The translations under genes and the position numbers were made by a program. Below are positions 46,100 to 55,947 of a stretch of 64,000 bases of DNA, one piece after another (position 1 is the first letter of the stretch; the number at the start of each line of letters is the position of its first letter). The DNA lies in assembly GCA_027919835.1 (NCBI GenBank), contig JANVFP010000002.1:992001-1056000 (forward strand). Reading direction: 5' to 3'. The notes below the pieces were generated by a model. It worked only from the letters and a program-made list of their open reading frames with translations, made no database searches and had not been told where the DNA came from. Source of the stretch: Lentinula raphanica. Lineage: Eukaryota > Basidiomycota > Agaricomycetes > Agaricales > Omphalotaceae.

Positions 46100-46520
46100 A
46101 ACGGGAGGCTACGGTGAGGCTACAGGAGGCTACTTCCTGATAGTTCCTGATCCGCCTCTAGATCTGTTGAACATTGAGGCAATCTTTGCAGGTGCAGCAT
46201 TGTCCTGCCAGTTACTCATTGTATATTCGCTGACAACGAGTCCTTCAACTCTCCTAATGACACTGCAATTTCAAAAAATTGGCTAGTACACCATCCTCTC
46301 ATCTACAACAGTTTCAAGACCTCCTACGAGCTCAAAGACCCACCCGGCACCGAACTCACACTTCCTTTTATCCCAACCACTGATATCAACAAACCCCTGA
46401 CCTCAAAAGAGATGGGAGCCTTTCTAGCGGGCGTGGCACATATCCTGGGACCATTGGGAGAAGTGAGCAGGATTGGTTATCCACCACTGGCGGCACAGGG
46501 CGGCACCTTCAAGCAAAAGA
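46100..46520 (+). pseudogene. orphan coding-like segment related to the secreted-protein array
   Basis: A clean plus-strand frame at about 46230-46500 reads NESFNSPNDTAISKNWLVHH, then YELKDPPGTELTLPFIPTT and KEMGAFLAGVAHILGPLGEV, with good codon-like composition. No start, signal exon or stop fits around it. Upstream is a decayed copy of the shared leader (GCAATCTTTGCAGG at about 46180). It is followed at once by a promoter-like block related to copy A. I read it as a truncated, possibly dead, paralogue or a fragment of a further family member. An alternative is a real gene with unrecognised small exons. Confidence 0.45.
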
Positions 46521-47239
46521 GTTGCTGGCAGTGGTATATATAATATAATAATCAGTGTAGTGGCAACAAGCGGCATAGCCCGCTACCCCCTTTGAGAAAG
46601 CGAGCACAATCTTGAATGTACCTTAGCCCTCCCCCCACCCACTAAGTAGTCATAGCAAAGAGACATGGTACTGGACCTAGGAACTAGTAGTAGTACTGCA
46701 AATGGTGAAATAGAAAGCAGCATGGAAACCAGACTCCTTCCCATCCACTCTTGCAGGCAAAAAAAATTTGAAAGAAAGAGAAGACTGGGATAATTCCCTA
46801 TATAGTATATCGTATATCTTATCATTATCTATATCTTATCTTATATCACGTGGATGCAAATTTTTTTTTAGCCTGCAAGAGCGACTGGCATAATATGTCT
46901 AAGCGCCCGATGGCATTGTTTGGTTTTAATTTTAGCGCCATTATTTTCCTGACTCAATAATCCTCCACTGGCCACAATGTAGTAAAGGAGTAGTATTGGA
47001 TGTGATTCATGTAAATAGAAGTAGGCTACCTACCTTGTTTCCAATACTAATGGACATTGATGAAATGGGCGCTACAAAATTTGAATGCTGGGACCAAACA
47101 ATGCCATCGGGCGCTTAGACATATTATGCCAGTCGCTCTTGCGGCTCGATAGCGATGTTGGTGGGGTGAATTAAAATAAATAATTATTTCCTAAAAAGGA
47201 AGGAGGAGAAAGAAAGAAAGAGAAAGGCGAGAGCTAGAG

Positions 47240-47435
47240 ATTCTCACGAGTGGCAAGTCTTGCCGAATACTCGTGAGTTTACTCGCACTCGCGACTCGCG
47301 AGTCGAGTATCAAAATGACACGAGTACACTCGCACTACGAGTCTATACTCGAGTCGCGATCCCGAGATTGAGACAGCGAGTACTCGTTGTCTATTATTCG
47401 CGAGTACCGACCAGTACTCGCGAGTCTCACACAAA
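47240..47435. repeat. left subterminal ACTCG-word cluster of the hAT
   Basis: About twenty copies of ACTCG or CGAGT in both orientations, partly as palindromes (ACTCGCGAGT, TACTCGAGTC-like), lie just inside the left TIR. Subterminal short repeats of this kind bind transposase in other hAT elements such as Ac. Confidence 0.75.
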
Positions 47436-47439
47436 ATTT

Positions 47440-47525
47440 ATGCGGTGCCGACGGATTCGATCGGTTCACACTAGCTTATAGGACTTGTTGGCCGACGCAC
47501 TAACCGCTGGGCCATAATAGAGCAA
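47440..47525 (-). other. tRNA-like sequence with A-box and B-box words
   Basis: On the minus strand TGGCCCAGCGG (47504-47514) fits the pol III A box TRGCNNAGYGG. GATCGAATCC (47453-47462), about 40 nt downstream, fits the B box GWTCRANNC. The flanking sequence does not fold into a full cloverleaf, so this is at best a decayed tRNA or a tRNA-derived (SINE-like) head inside the hAT. Confidence 0.35.
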
Positions 47526-47593
47526 TGATATTGTATATATATAGCTAATATATATACTGGTAGACATGCAAGGCTACAATAGATAAGTCCGAA

Positions 47594-49915
47594 CTACGAG
47601 GCATGAGGAATAATTGGTGCGCGTTTGAAAAAGTCTGTGAAGGAACCAATATAATGATGAGCTATGGCATCCTCTGCCTGGTCCAGCTCAGTGGCACTAG
47701 GTCTATAACCAGGAGCAAGGGCATCTAGCACAGGCCGTGCTGCCAAAGGAAAGGAGTACGAGAAACCCCATCCAGTCATGATGCGGTATAAACTGAACAC
47801 AGCTTCTTGGCGCAGGCTGTTGTCAGGTGAGCCAAAACCCATCCTCCCCTCCTGTAGCCCTGGGACCGACGAAATGAGTTTTTGAAAGCGGCGTGCACGA
47901 GTGGGAGCCGATAAGTCATCAACGACCTCACCCGGCTCCAAGTCCGGCGATGAGTCCATCGAGACCTCGGCTGGATCAGATGGCAAAGGGGATGGCGGAT
48001 AGTCGTACAAAAACTGATCGATGAGAAGCAATTCATACTTGAATGAGAACGCGAGGATTTCATCAAGAATTTCCCGGGCAATGTTGTTGGGAATTGGACC
48101 TGTCACAGGCTGATTTTTCCACTGAGGAACAATGGCGTCAAGATGCGAGAAATCAACAGACTAGATAGACAGTTATACTTAATCAATCATTGACAGTATG
48201 CAATGCACGTACCAAGCCTGAGTTACCATCGGATGCTGCACGTAGAGTCTCCAAAACCTTGTTACGCTCCATCTCAGAACGGGTGCCATTTGTGACGGGA
48301 ACCCGTTCTAACCCAAGGACCTTCCGCCATTGATCCGCACTCAGCAACGCATCGACAACGCCCAGTTTGTGTATCCGATAGAGCAAGAAGTCTCTCAGCT
48401 TCAGATACATCACCAGGTAAGCCTGGCGAGTCTCTTCCGCCGAGAGATTGGCAATCATCGCCGGCTCTGGTAAAATATATCCGCGAGGTACTCCACTCCG
48501 TGCGTGCTGGTTAGGATTGAAGGTCGAACCAATCTTCTTGCTGGCTTTGGTCCAACACGGTAACGAAGGAGGCATCAACGGGGAATCGACTTCGAGGAAT
48601 TTGTTCCGGCCCTGTTGGCCTTTTGGATGGACGCTCTTCTGCTTTGAAGATTTGGCTTTTGGATCTGTGAACCGCCACGGTGAATGAAGAAGAATTTGAC
48701 TAAATAATGAAAAGAACTTACAGGGAGTGATGCGCGAAACAGCAGGCGACGATGACCTCGAAGGCCCCGCAACAGCCACGGTGACTTGAGGCGTAGAGGT
48801 TAAAGACGAAGAAAGAAGCAAAGACGGGGAAGCAAAAGGAGAGTCAAACGCCGAGCTAGGAAATGCAATTCGAGTGTTGTTATCAAGCATGAGCTTGTAA
48901 CGATCAAGATTTTCAATGCCGCCTGAATAGATCACTGGGTAAGGAGGGTCTTCATCCTCGAACGATGTGACGTTCTCTATGAGTTGCGAGAGATCCCGAA
49001 CGGGTTTTTCGGTGGAGTGCCAGTGTTGTACTTTAATTTGGGGATGGACGGGTAGTGATCGAAGATACCATATCGGAATGCCAGACTGGATATCTTAATC
49101 AGTAGATGAATAGCATTCGAGAATCGATGTAACACCTACACGAAAACAGCTCTCAACAATGAGCGGTTGACTAGATATTGCGCCGACTACCTCCCGTATC
49201 TTAGGAACTCTCCACGCTTCCATCTGACCCCAAGACGGCGCTATTGACTGCACCCAGGTTATCCGTGCATCGAGCTCAAGACAACACCGTTGGCACATAG
49301 CAAAGATCATCCGAGTCTCTAAGAAACTCGATGGTATTGTTTGCAGATGCCCGAGCAAGTAGGAGATCTGTCCACGATACGATTTTACCTGGGGGTCTGA
49401 TCGCGAAGATTGAGGAGGAGTATCTGAGCTCGATGTATACGAACTGGAAGGAGTAGGAGTAGGAGCGAGAGCCCAAGACGCCATCCGTTCGACGATTTCG
49501 AAGTAGGCATGCTCGAGGGCATCAACCATAGGTGCTAGTAGATGACCGATGGGCTGCGCTGCCAGTTTGAAGCCATCGATGGGGTAGAATTGATATTCTT
49601 CTGGCCTAGCCCATAGAATATTCAGATCACTACTGCTATCGGGTCGTCGAATCAACGGAAGATGTGGGGTTTTGAGGCTGAATGGCTGAGGCATGAGGAG
49701 AGGATCGTGCTGTCCGTAGTGTAGATGTTTGCGCATACGGATTGTTTGTGGACCAATTAATGGATCTGGAAGATATGAAGAGTTGGGAGAAGTGATATAT
49801 CGGTGGAGATCTTCATAGACACGCCCAACGGTGCCATTATACGACTTGATAATCGTTGCCTTGAGACATGGTCAACGTTACTTGAAATTCTATGTAGTAG
49901 ACGAACGCTTACCAT
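47594..49915 (-). CDS. hAT-borne companion protein, unknown function, 701 aa
   Basis: Exons 49915-49913 (only ATG), 49859-49140, 49085-48722, 48664-48213 and 48160-47594 sum to 2106 nt (701 aa). Contains LLAPMVDALEHAYFEIVERM, ETRMIFAMCQRCCLELDARI, ISSQPLIVESCFRSGIPIWY, then LRSLPVHPQIKVQHW, PYPVIYSGG, a Ser-rich stretch, a Lys/Gln-rich basic segment, EETRQAYLVMYLKLRDFLLY and a C-terminal region with LRQEAVFSLYRIMTGWGFSY. The segment around SGIPIWYLR and PVIYSG is familiar from many unannotated mushroom proteins near transposons. It lies wholly inside the hAT TIRs and is divergent from the transposase with a 690-bp shared upstream region, so it is probably an element gene. Its role (accessory DNA binding, regulation) is unknown. 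Confidence 0.7.
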
Positions 49916-50602
49916 GTTTTCTGGAGATCGAGCTCTTGAAGTTCCACCAGCTGCTATGCTCTGCTTCTCGCCTCACTTCTTGTATCTGCTAGCTCACCCG
50001 GGTCCTACAACGGCAACGTATGCAACGACACAAGGTCGAGCAGTCCAAACCTACGGTACAAGACCAGAAGGCTATGATACTACAACTCAAAGTTGTGTAT
50101 CAAAAGTAGTTCTGGTACAAGACCGTGAACTACTAGGGTGGAGGTGGAGATGGAGATGGGTAACGAAGACGATGGCGGTGAGGAAGAAGGAGAAAAGGAA
50201 GAGGCTGTACAGCAGGTGACACTGCTGACTTATCGATGAAGAGCAGAGAAATCTAATCTGTAATCGAACTTCACGTGCGATTTGTAATCGAGCATCACAT
50301 GGGCTGTTAGGCGTGACCTGTGCGCCAGAACTCTTTCTCTTTCAACGCTCACCATCGTCGACCCCCTCCTTCGAGCACATCGGACTTGTTCCGTGTGTTT
50401 TGCAGCCGACCTTGAGTCACTGCACTTTTTTCCACCTACAGTACCCGGTCTTGGGCCAGTACTGTGGTTCAGTGTTTAGCCTTGTGCTGACACTAGATTT
50501 CCGCACTCGTTTGGACTCGTTTAGATACCCTCTATTCTATATTCTCTCTCAAGGTACGCTCCTGGTACAGTTTTTTGATCTCGCTGACATTTCTTTCTAG
50601 AT
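49916..50602. other. divergent region between the two hAT genes
   Basis: About 690 bp, likely with promoters for both the companion gene and the transposase. A pyrimidine-rich stretch ends TTTCTTTCTAGATATG at the transposase start. No frame is supported. Confidence 0.5.
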
Positions 50603-53161
50603 ATGTCGAAACCTTCCAAGCCCCCCAGGCCCTCTAAGAAACCTTCCCGGAACTCGAAGTCCTCCCAACCCTCTTCCCGGAATGCAAAGTCTTCGAAGTC
50701 CTCTTCCGCCCCTCCTAAAACCAAGTCGAACGCCAAGAGTAAACGAACTCGTGAATCTAGTTAAGTGGAAAGCTCCCTTTTATCGACACTTTCCAAAGGT
50801 CACTGTTGTGTGGGATGAGAAGAAGGACAAATTTCTCCACAAATTCCAATGCAAATACAGGTATGTTACGCTCTCTATACGTTGTAACCCACTCATTCCT
50901 GCTTCAGCGAATCGGTGATCTGCACAAGGGCTGTTGGTGATTCCACAACGACAAACCTCAAGCGCCACGCAGATCTTTGCGACGCCAAGCACGGCAAAGA
51001 TACGACTACGCAGCTAAAGGTCACATCCAGCATCCCTCGCCAGTTTCATAAGGGCGAATTCCGACTACAGCTTATCGAATGGGTAACGCGTCGCCACCGC
51101 CCCGATATCATAGTTGAGGACGATGAGCTCATGAAGATCTTTTCCTATCTAAACCCTTCTGTCAAAATTCCCTCTCGTTCGACGCTTCGCCGGGATCTGA
51201 AAACGGTCTATGACTTGACCCTGGTTGAGGTGAAGAAACTGCTCCAGGACTACACTGGTCGTTTTAACCTCATCTATGACTGCTGGACTGCAGGCAGTGG
51301 CCACGAATTCCTCTCCATTATGGTGTCGTTTGCCCATCAGGGCAAGCTTGTTGTTCTTGCTCTGGATCTCGTGGAGATGACCGTTGCTCATACTGGTCGA
51401 AACTTGGCTGCGGAGACAATCAAGGTTCTCAAGGCATTCAATATCGCGGAACGGACTCTTGGACATACAGGCGACAATGCATCCAACAACGACAGTATGC
51501 TCGATGAGCTTGAAACTCTCTATACCGAGTACGAAGGATCTCTCGCAGGGCGCGATACACAGATACGATGTTTTGGACACATCCTCAACCTCACATATCA
51601 GGTAAATTGAAAAATATCTGTTCTGTACACATTACTGACTATGACTTAGGCCCTTTGTCGTCAATTCGAACCTCTTCTCAACAAGAAAACCTCTGCGCCT
51701 AATGCTGAAGCTGGTGCCGAAGCTGACGTGGACGAATGGCAGGATGATCCCGAGGATGACGAGTTGAGTGACGATGAAGAAGAAACACTCAGGGCTGCCC
51801 AAGATATCCTTGAGCACCAGGAGAAGGAACTTGAAGCGCTCTGGGCTGAGGGTGCGAGAGAGCCATTGGAGGGTTTGACCCTTGAAGAGGATTCCAAGGG
51901 GCGTTCAGCAATGCAGAAAATCATCAAGATTGGCCACCGTTGTGCACGCAAGAGTCCGCTGCAGAAATCCCTTGCCGAATACTGTAAACTCCGAAACATC
52001 AAGAAGCTCAAGATGGTCAAACGTGTGCCGACCCGTTGGAATACGATGTACAATGTCGTTGATCGCGCTCTCAGTCTTCGCAAAGCCATTCACTCCCTCA
52101 CCCTATCTCCTGCTCACAATATGGGACCGCCGACGAAGCGCCTCAAACGTTTCAACCTATCCGATGAAGAATGGGCTATACTGGAGTCTTTGCTACCACT
52201 TCTCAAGGTGAGTCTCTTTTGTAATGTTGTCAAAACAAAATAATTGATGAATACACTAGCTTCTTCATGATGCGACTACGCGTATTTCATCGTCGAAGTA
52301 TCCAATGCTTCACGAAGTTATACCAATCATCGATGTACTGAATAAGAGGCTTGAGGAAGCGGTCGCAAATACTGCACTACCGCTTGTTGTTCGTCGAGGC
52401 GTGCAACGGGCAATTATGGTCCTCGACAAGTACTATTCTAAAACTGATGAATCAATCATGTGGAAGACTGCAATGCGTACGTGTTCATTGCAAGACTCAA
52501 TCATTTATTAATTTCTTTACTAGTTTTTCATCCGAAGTATCGTCGCAATTATTTCGAGCGCGCCGGCTGGGAAGACACTTGGATCAACACAGCAGTCGTC
52601 ACTGCTCGAGAATTATGGACTACTCACTATCGCGTGGCTTCCCCCTCTCGCGCCACTTCATCAGCTCCATCTGACATCAACGATGCTTTTTCCGAGCTCG
52701 ACGCCCCTGTTATATCATCTGACCGGGATCCATTTGACGACTTTGTCAGTGGATCACCCACTGAAGAAGACCCTATTCAATTTTGGTCTCTTCAGCTGGA
52801 AGCTGGTCGCAATCCTATGAAGAAGGCCCTAGCGCGTATGGCGCTGGACTTTCTGAGTGCCCCGGCAACCTCGACTGATGTGGAACGCCTTTTTTCTCAT
52901 GCTGGTCTAGTCGTAGCGAAGCGCCGTTATAATCTATCTCCGTCTCATATACGCGAAAGCACAATTCTGAATAATTGGCTGAAGATGGACAACCTCGTGC
53001 CGCGATCAATCTGTCGTTCGAAACTCAATACAAAATATGGAAAGAAAGGGCAGCGACAGAGATCGGATTCGGAGTGGAGTGAATCAGAGATTGAAGTTGA
53101 GTTGGTGGAGGTTGCTGAGGACAATATGGACTCTGATAATAGTGAAAGTGATGATGAATAG
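50603..53161 (+). CDS. hAT transposase (BED finger and C-terminal dimerisation domain), frame break near the N-terminus
   Basis: Cut-and-paste transposase of the enclosing element. The basic N-terminus (MSKPSKPPRPSKKPS) starts at 50603. Its frame and that of the BED-type finger (WKAPFYRHFPKVTVVW, FQCKYSESVICTRAVGDSTT, NLKRHADLC) differ by one base around 50750-50765. Exons then run to 50860, 50908-51601, 51650-52207, 52260-52475 and 52524-53161. The catalytic core has NLIYDCWTAGSGHEFLSIMV, LGHTGDNASNNDSM, RCFGHILNLTYQAL and VKRVPTRWNTMYNVVDRAL. The C-terminal hAT dimerisation region is DPIQFWSLQLEAGRN, MALDFLSAPATSTDVERLFS and LSPSHIRESTILNNWL. Unless a 22-nt intron or another start is used, the N-terminal break may impair the gene. 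Confidence 0.88.
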
Positions 53162-53189
53162 TAGGTTGTGCATTCTTATCTATCATAGT

Positions 53190-53437
53190 AGCTGCTTTTT
53201 TCCGCGAATACTCGAGTGTACTTGTGTTCACTCGAGTCATTCTTACACTTATTCGAGTATGTACTCGAGTCACGGTTTAATATAATAGCTGTAATTATTC
53301 GTCATACTCGTACTCGAGTGTCATCTACCATACAAACACTCGGGTGCTTACCCGGGTGTCGATATTCAAAATTTACTGGCAAGTACTCGTGTCACGAGTC
53401 GCGAGTGCACCCGAGTGTGCACTCGTGAACACCTCTA
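53190..53437. repeat. right subterminal ACTCG-word cluster of the hAT
   Basis: Mirror of the left cluster: many CGAGT/ACTCG words (TACTCGAGTGT, TACTCGTGTCACGAGT) and GGGTG variants fill about 250 bp inside the right TIR. Confidence 0.75.
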
Positions 53438-54403
53438 GCGAGAGCTGTACTCCATTTTTTACTATTATATTTACATCTCAAGCTTACTGCTGCTATGAAG
53501 CATCACACAGACCAGTAGTGAATTGCTGAACTAATGTGAGATGCTCTTGACAATTGATGAAAATAATTCACCTCAAGAATCCATATTTGGAACGCTGTCT
53601 GTTGGATACCGGCGTATCCGGTTTGCCGTCTTCTGCCGGGGGTGGATAGCGTTCCTAAAATGGAATAAAATCAAAATTTTTTGAGCGCCGCTGCATTTGT
53701 ACAACAACGGATTGAGGACGAAGAAGAATGCTACCTTCATGTTTCAACAATGCATTCATCTGGGTTTGTTAAGCCAGCACAGTGCCCAAGCTGAGGGTGA
53801 TTCATCTGAGAAGCTCTGAGGCCTCTAATAGCTTTTAACAGCGGAGATTGAGCATTGCTTTCAAGATTTGTGAAAAGATGGATTGTTGGTCATGGCATAA
53901 GTGATATCAATATAGCACAAGCATAGTATGATCATAGGAGAAAGGAAGAAGTAGCTCATTTCTGATTGGCATGAGTTTCTGTCTGCTCGACGATTGTGGG
54001 CGGCGAGTTTCTCAAGACAGAGTACTCGTGAGAACATCTTCCTTGATTTAAGCAATTACCTAATATTTTGCTATTCGCTATCGCTATATTCCACCAGCAT
54101 CGGTATCGAGCCGCTCTTGCAGGCTAAAAAAAAATTTGCATCCACGTGATATAAGATAAGATATAGATAATGATAAGATATACGATATACTATATAGGGA
54201 ATTATCCCAGTCTTCTCTTTCTTTCAAATTTTTTTTGCCTGCAAGAGTGGATGGGAAGGAGTCTGCATGGAAACAGGGACATCCAACATCATTTATTGTT
54301 GATGAGTCACGACAAACTTCAAACTTCAAAGGCCGCAGGCAAAAACACGGAAAGAACGGACCGCCAGAAACTGGGCCGAAACAAAAAAAATGCTACCTTG
54401 GGG

Positions 54404-54502
54404 AACCCATTCAAGTTCCCTCAACTTTCAAGCAATCTTTGCGGGCAACCATTGCTATATCACGCCGAATCGTCGAACCTCTTCACAATCAATCTTCTCA
54501 GC
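54404..54502 (+). promoter_or_regulatory. conserved leader (5'UTR-like block), copy B
   Basis: Nearly identical to 45178-45275 up to the ATG. Identity stops abruptly upstream at about 54404. There copy A has a TATA box but copy B has unrelated sequence leading to the MITE, which ends only 139 bp further up. Copy B may therefore have lost its original promoter. Confidence 0.6.
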
Positions 54503-55103
54503 ATGTATATCTCTCGCTGGCCAATATACCTATCATTCCTTGCAGCGATACCTACCAGTGTTCTAGGCATTCCTGTACGTGGTTTGTAATTTGTTATCAT
54601 AAGTCAAAGTTGACGGTTGAACTCCATTTCCTCATACATAGACGCATCATTTTACCAACTTATATCGTACTCAGGGTCTCGCGATTATCGTCTTCAAGGA
54701 GTTCAACACTCTCGAGAGCTCTCTCGAGCCTGGCGCTTCAATTTCGGCAGAGAATAGTCATGCCATCCTTGAACTCGCCAGACATCTTGTGTCACTTGCC
54801 CATCAAGCGCATTCGAGTCGCGGCGTTCATGGCATACAAATTTCGGCCCGGAACTATCCAGAAGCTAAACAGGGACAGACCGTATATGATTTCACGGTGA
54901 TGGGAGGCGTTTGTGGACAGATGGGTTGCGTTGGGCAGATAGAACTGGGAGATCGTGGAGAAGCTGCTCAGAGTAATGACGTTGCAAGACTCACTCGGAA
55001 CAGTGATTCATTGGAACTTGCACATATCAAAGCTAGAGAGATCAATGATCGGATGGAACTCGATAAAGGAATGTACCTGGGTCGTACTCTGAACCCTTTT
55101 TGA
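54503..55103 (+). CDS. small secreted protein, copy B
   Basis: Exons 54503-54574 and 54642-55103 give 177 aa. Exon 1 encodes the same signal peptide as copy A with three changes (MYISRWPIYLSFLAAIP). The intron is at the same codon and phase. Exon 2 starts THHFTNLYRTQGLAIIVFKE and contains ARHLVSLAHQAHSS and MGGVCGQMGCVGQIELGDRG, which aligns with copy A's Cys block. Outside this block the mature proteins differ much more than the signal exon and the leader do, which suggests fast change or gene conversion of the 5' part. Predicted extracellular; function unknown. Confidence 0.75.
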
Positions 55104-55947
55104 AACTACTCAGTAGCTTACAGTACATACTGTTATCCGCAAATCACCGCATTCATCGAGGTCCTCCGCCTCTGATCCCATATCTCCTCGCATTCGCTAG
55201 CCTAGTAACCAGGCTACGCATTCGCCATATCATTCGTGGCCACTGGATAGCAAATGTGTCTCCTCCACAATCACACCCGCGTCTCTGGCCTTGTGCCTTT
55301 CATCTACATACATGTGCTCAAGCCCCATCTAGAAAGGATTCGAGATGAGCTGTTTATCTTATCCGCAAATCACCGTGCTCATTGAGGTCTTCCGATCCCA
55401 CATCCTGTTGTGTTCATCATGTTCGATGATTCATGGGTACATCTGCCAGAACGATAGCACATACCTCCACAAACAGTTCGACCGTGATCTCTTTCAAGTC
55501 AGTCGAAACTGAAACAACGGCCACGGTAAAAAAACTCAAAAAAAACCTCTCCGTTTACAACGAACGCGTTTACTCTTCGTTGAACTATCAGATTGGCTAG
55601 CGAGGCTACTCTCCGTTTGGGATCCGTTTGGGGTCATCTGATTGACGATGTGGCTCTTGAAGTTGCACAGGAAGCTGAAGATTGAACAAAACCACAATCA
55701 GTCTTCAGCAACTTCTTCAATCATCGTGGCAGTTCCGTGACGACAAGCGACGATTCTCGAAATCGATCTTTTGGACATCCAACGGGCCTTGGCGCTGGAG
55801 AGCAGGCATTAGCCTTCCTGCCATATAAGCCCAACATACTACACCACACCTTTTTCCCCCTCAAGCAATCTTTGCAGGCAAATATTGTATCCCATTGTCG
55901 AAACCACTCACCACTCTTGTGCGCTCACGATCAATACTATCCTCGGC
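55104..55947. other. intergenic with a short direct duplication
   Basis: Two copies of a block of about 40 bp (TTATCCGCAAATCACCG..., at 55135-55180 and 55358-55395) lie about 224 bp apart. The right end (55824-55947) has a TATAAG word and the leader core CAAGCAATCTTTGCAGGCAA of copy C. No gene is supported in between. Confidence 0.5.

Larger units (their letters stand above)
47235..53437. mobile_element. 6.2-kb hAT transposon with transposase and a companion gene
   Basis: The ends are inverted: it starts TAGAGATTCTCACGAGTG, and the right end (complemented) is TAGAGGTGTTCACGAGTG. The 8-bp target-site duplication GCGAGAGC lies at 47227-47234 and 53438-53445. Both ends carry clusters of ACTCG/CGAGT words. 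Inside are a plus-strand hAT transposase gene (50603-53161) and a divergent 701-aa gene (49915-47594). The intact TIRs and duplication point to recent insertion. The transposase frame has one apparent break near 50750. Confidence 0.9.
47143..54112. mobile_element. non-autonomous TIR element inserted in the MITE, itself split by a hAT
   Basis: It begins GGCTCGATAGCGATGTTGG and ends with the near-complement (CCAGCATCGGTATCGAGCC); the inverted repeat is about 22 bp with two mismatches. The 8-bp duplication GCTCTTGC flanks it (47135-47142 and 54113-54120). Removing the inner hAT leaves about 0.75 kb (47143-47234 plus 53446-54112) with no gene. The 8-bp duplication and TIRs suggest a hAT-superfamily non-autonomous element, different in TIR sequence from the inner one. 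Confidence 0.85.
46730..54265. mobile_element. MITE copy 2, split by a nested insertion
   Basis: Same family as 41612-42119. The left part is 46730-47142 (starts CAGACTCCTTCCCATCCAC) and the right part 54121-54265 (ends GGATGGGAAGGAGTCTG). Joined, they make about 560 bp. The direct repeat CATGGAAAC (46721-46729 and 54266-54274) is a 9-bp target-site duplication. The inverted arms share an AT-rich stem and the block GACTGGCATAATATGTCTAA with copy 1. No coding capacity of its own. Everything from 47143 to 54112 was inserted later. Confidence 0.85.
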
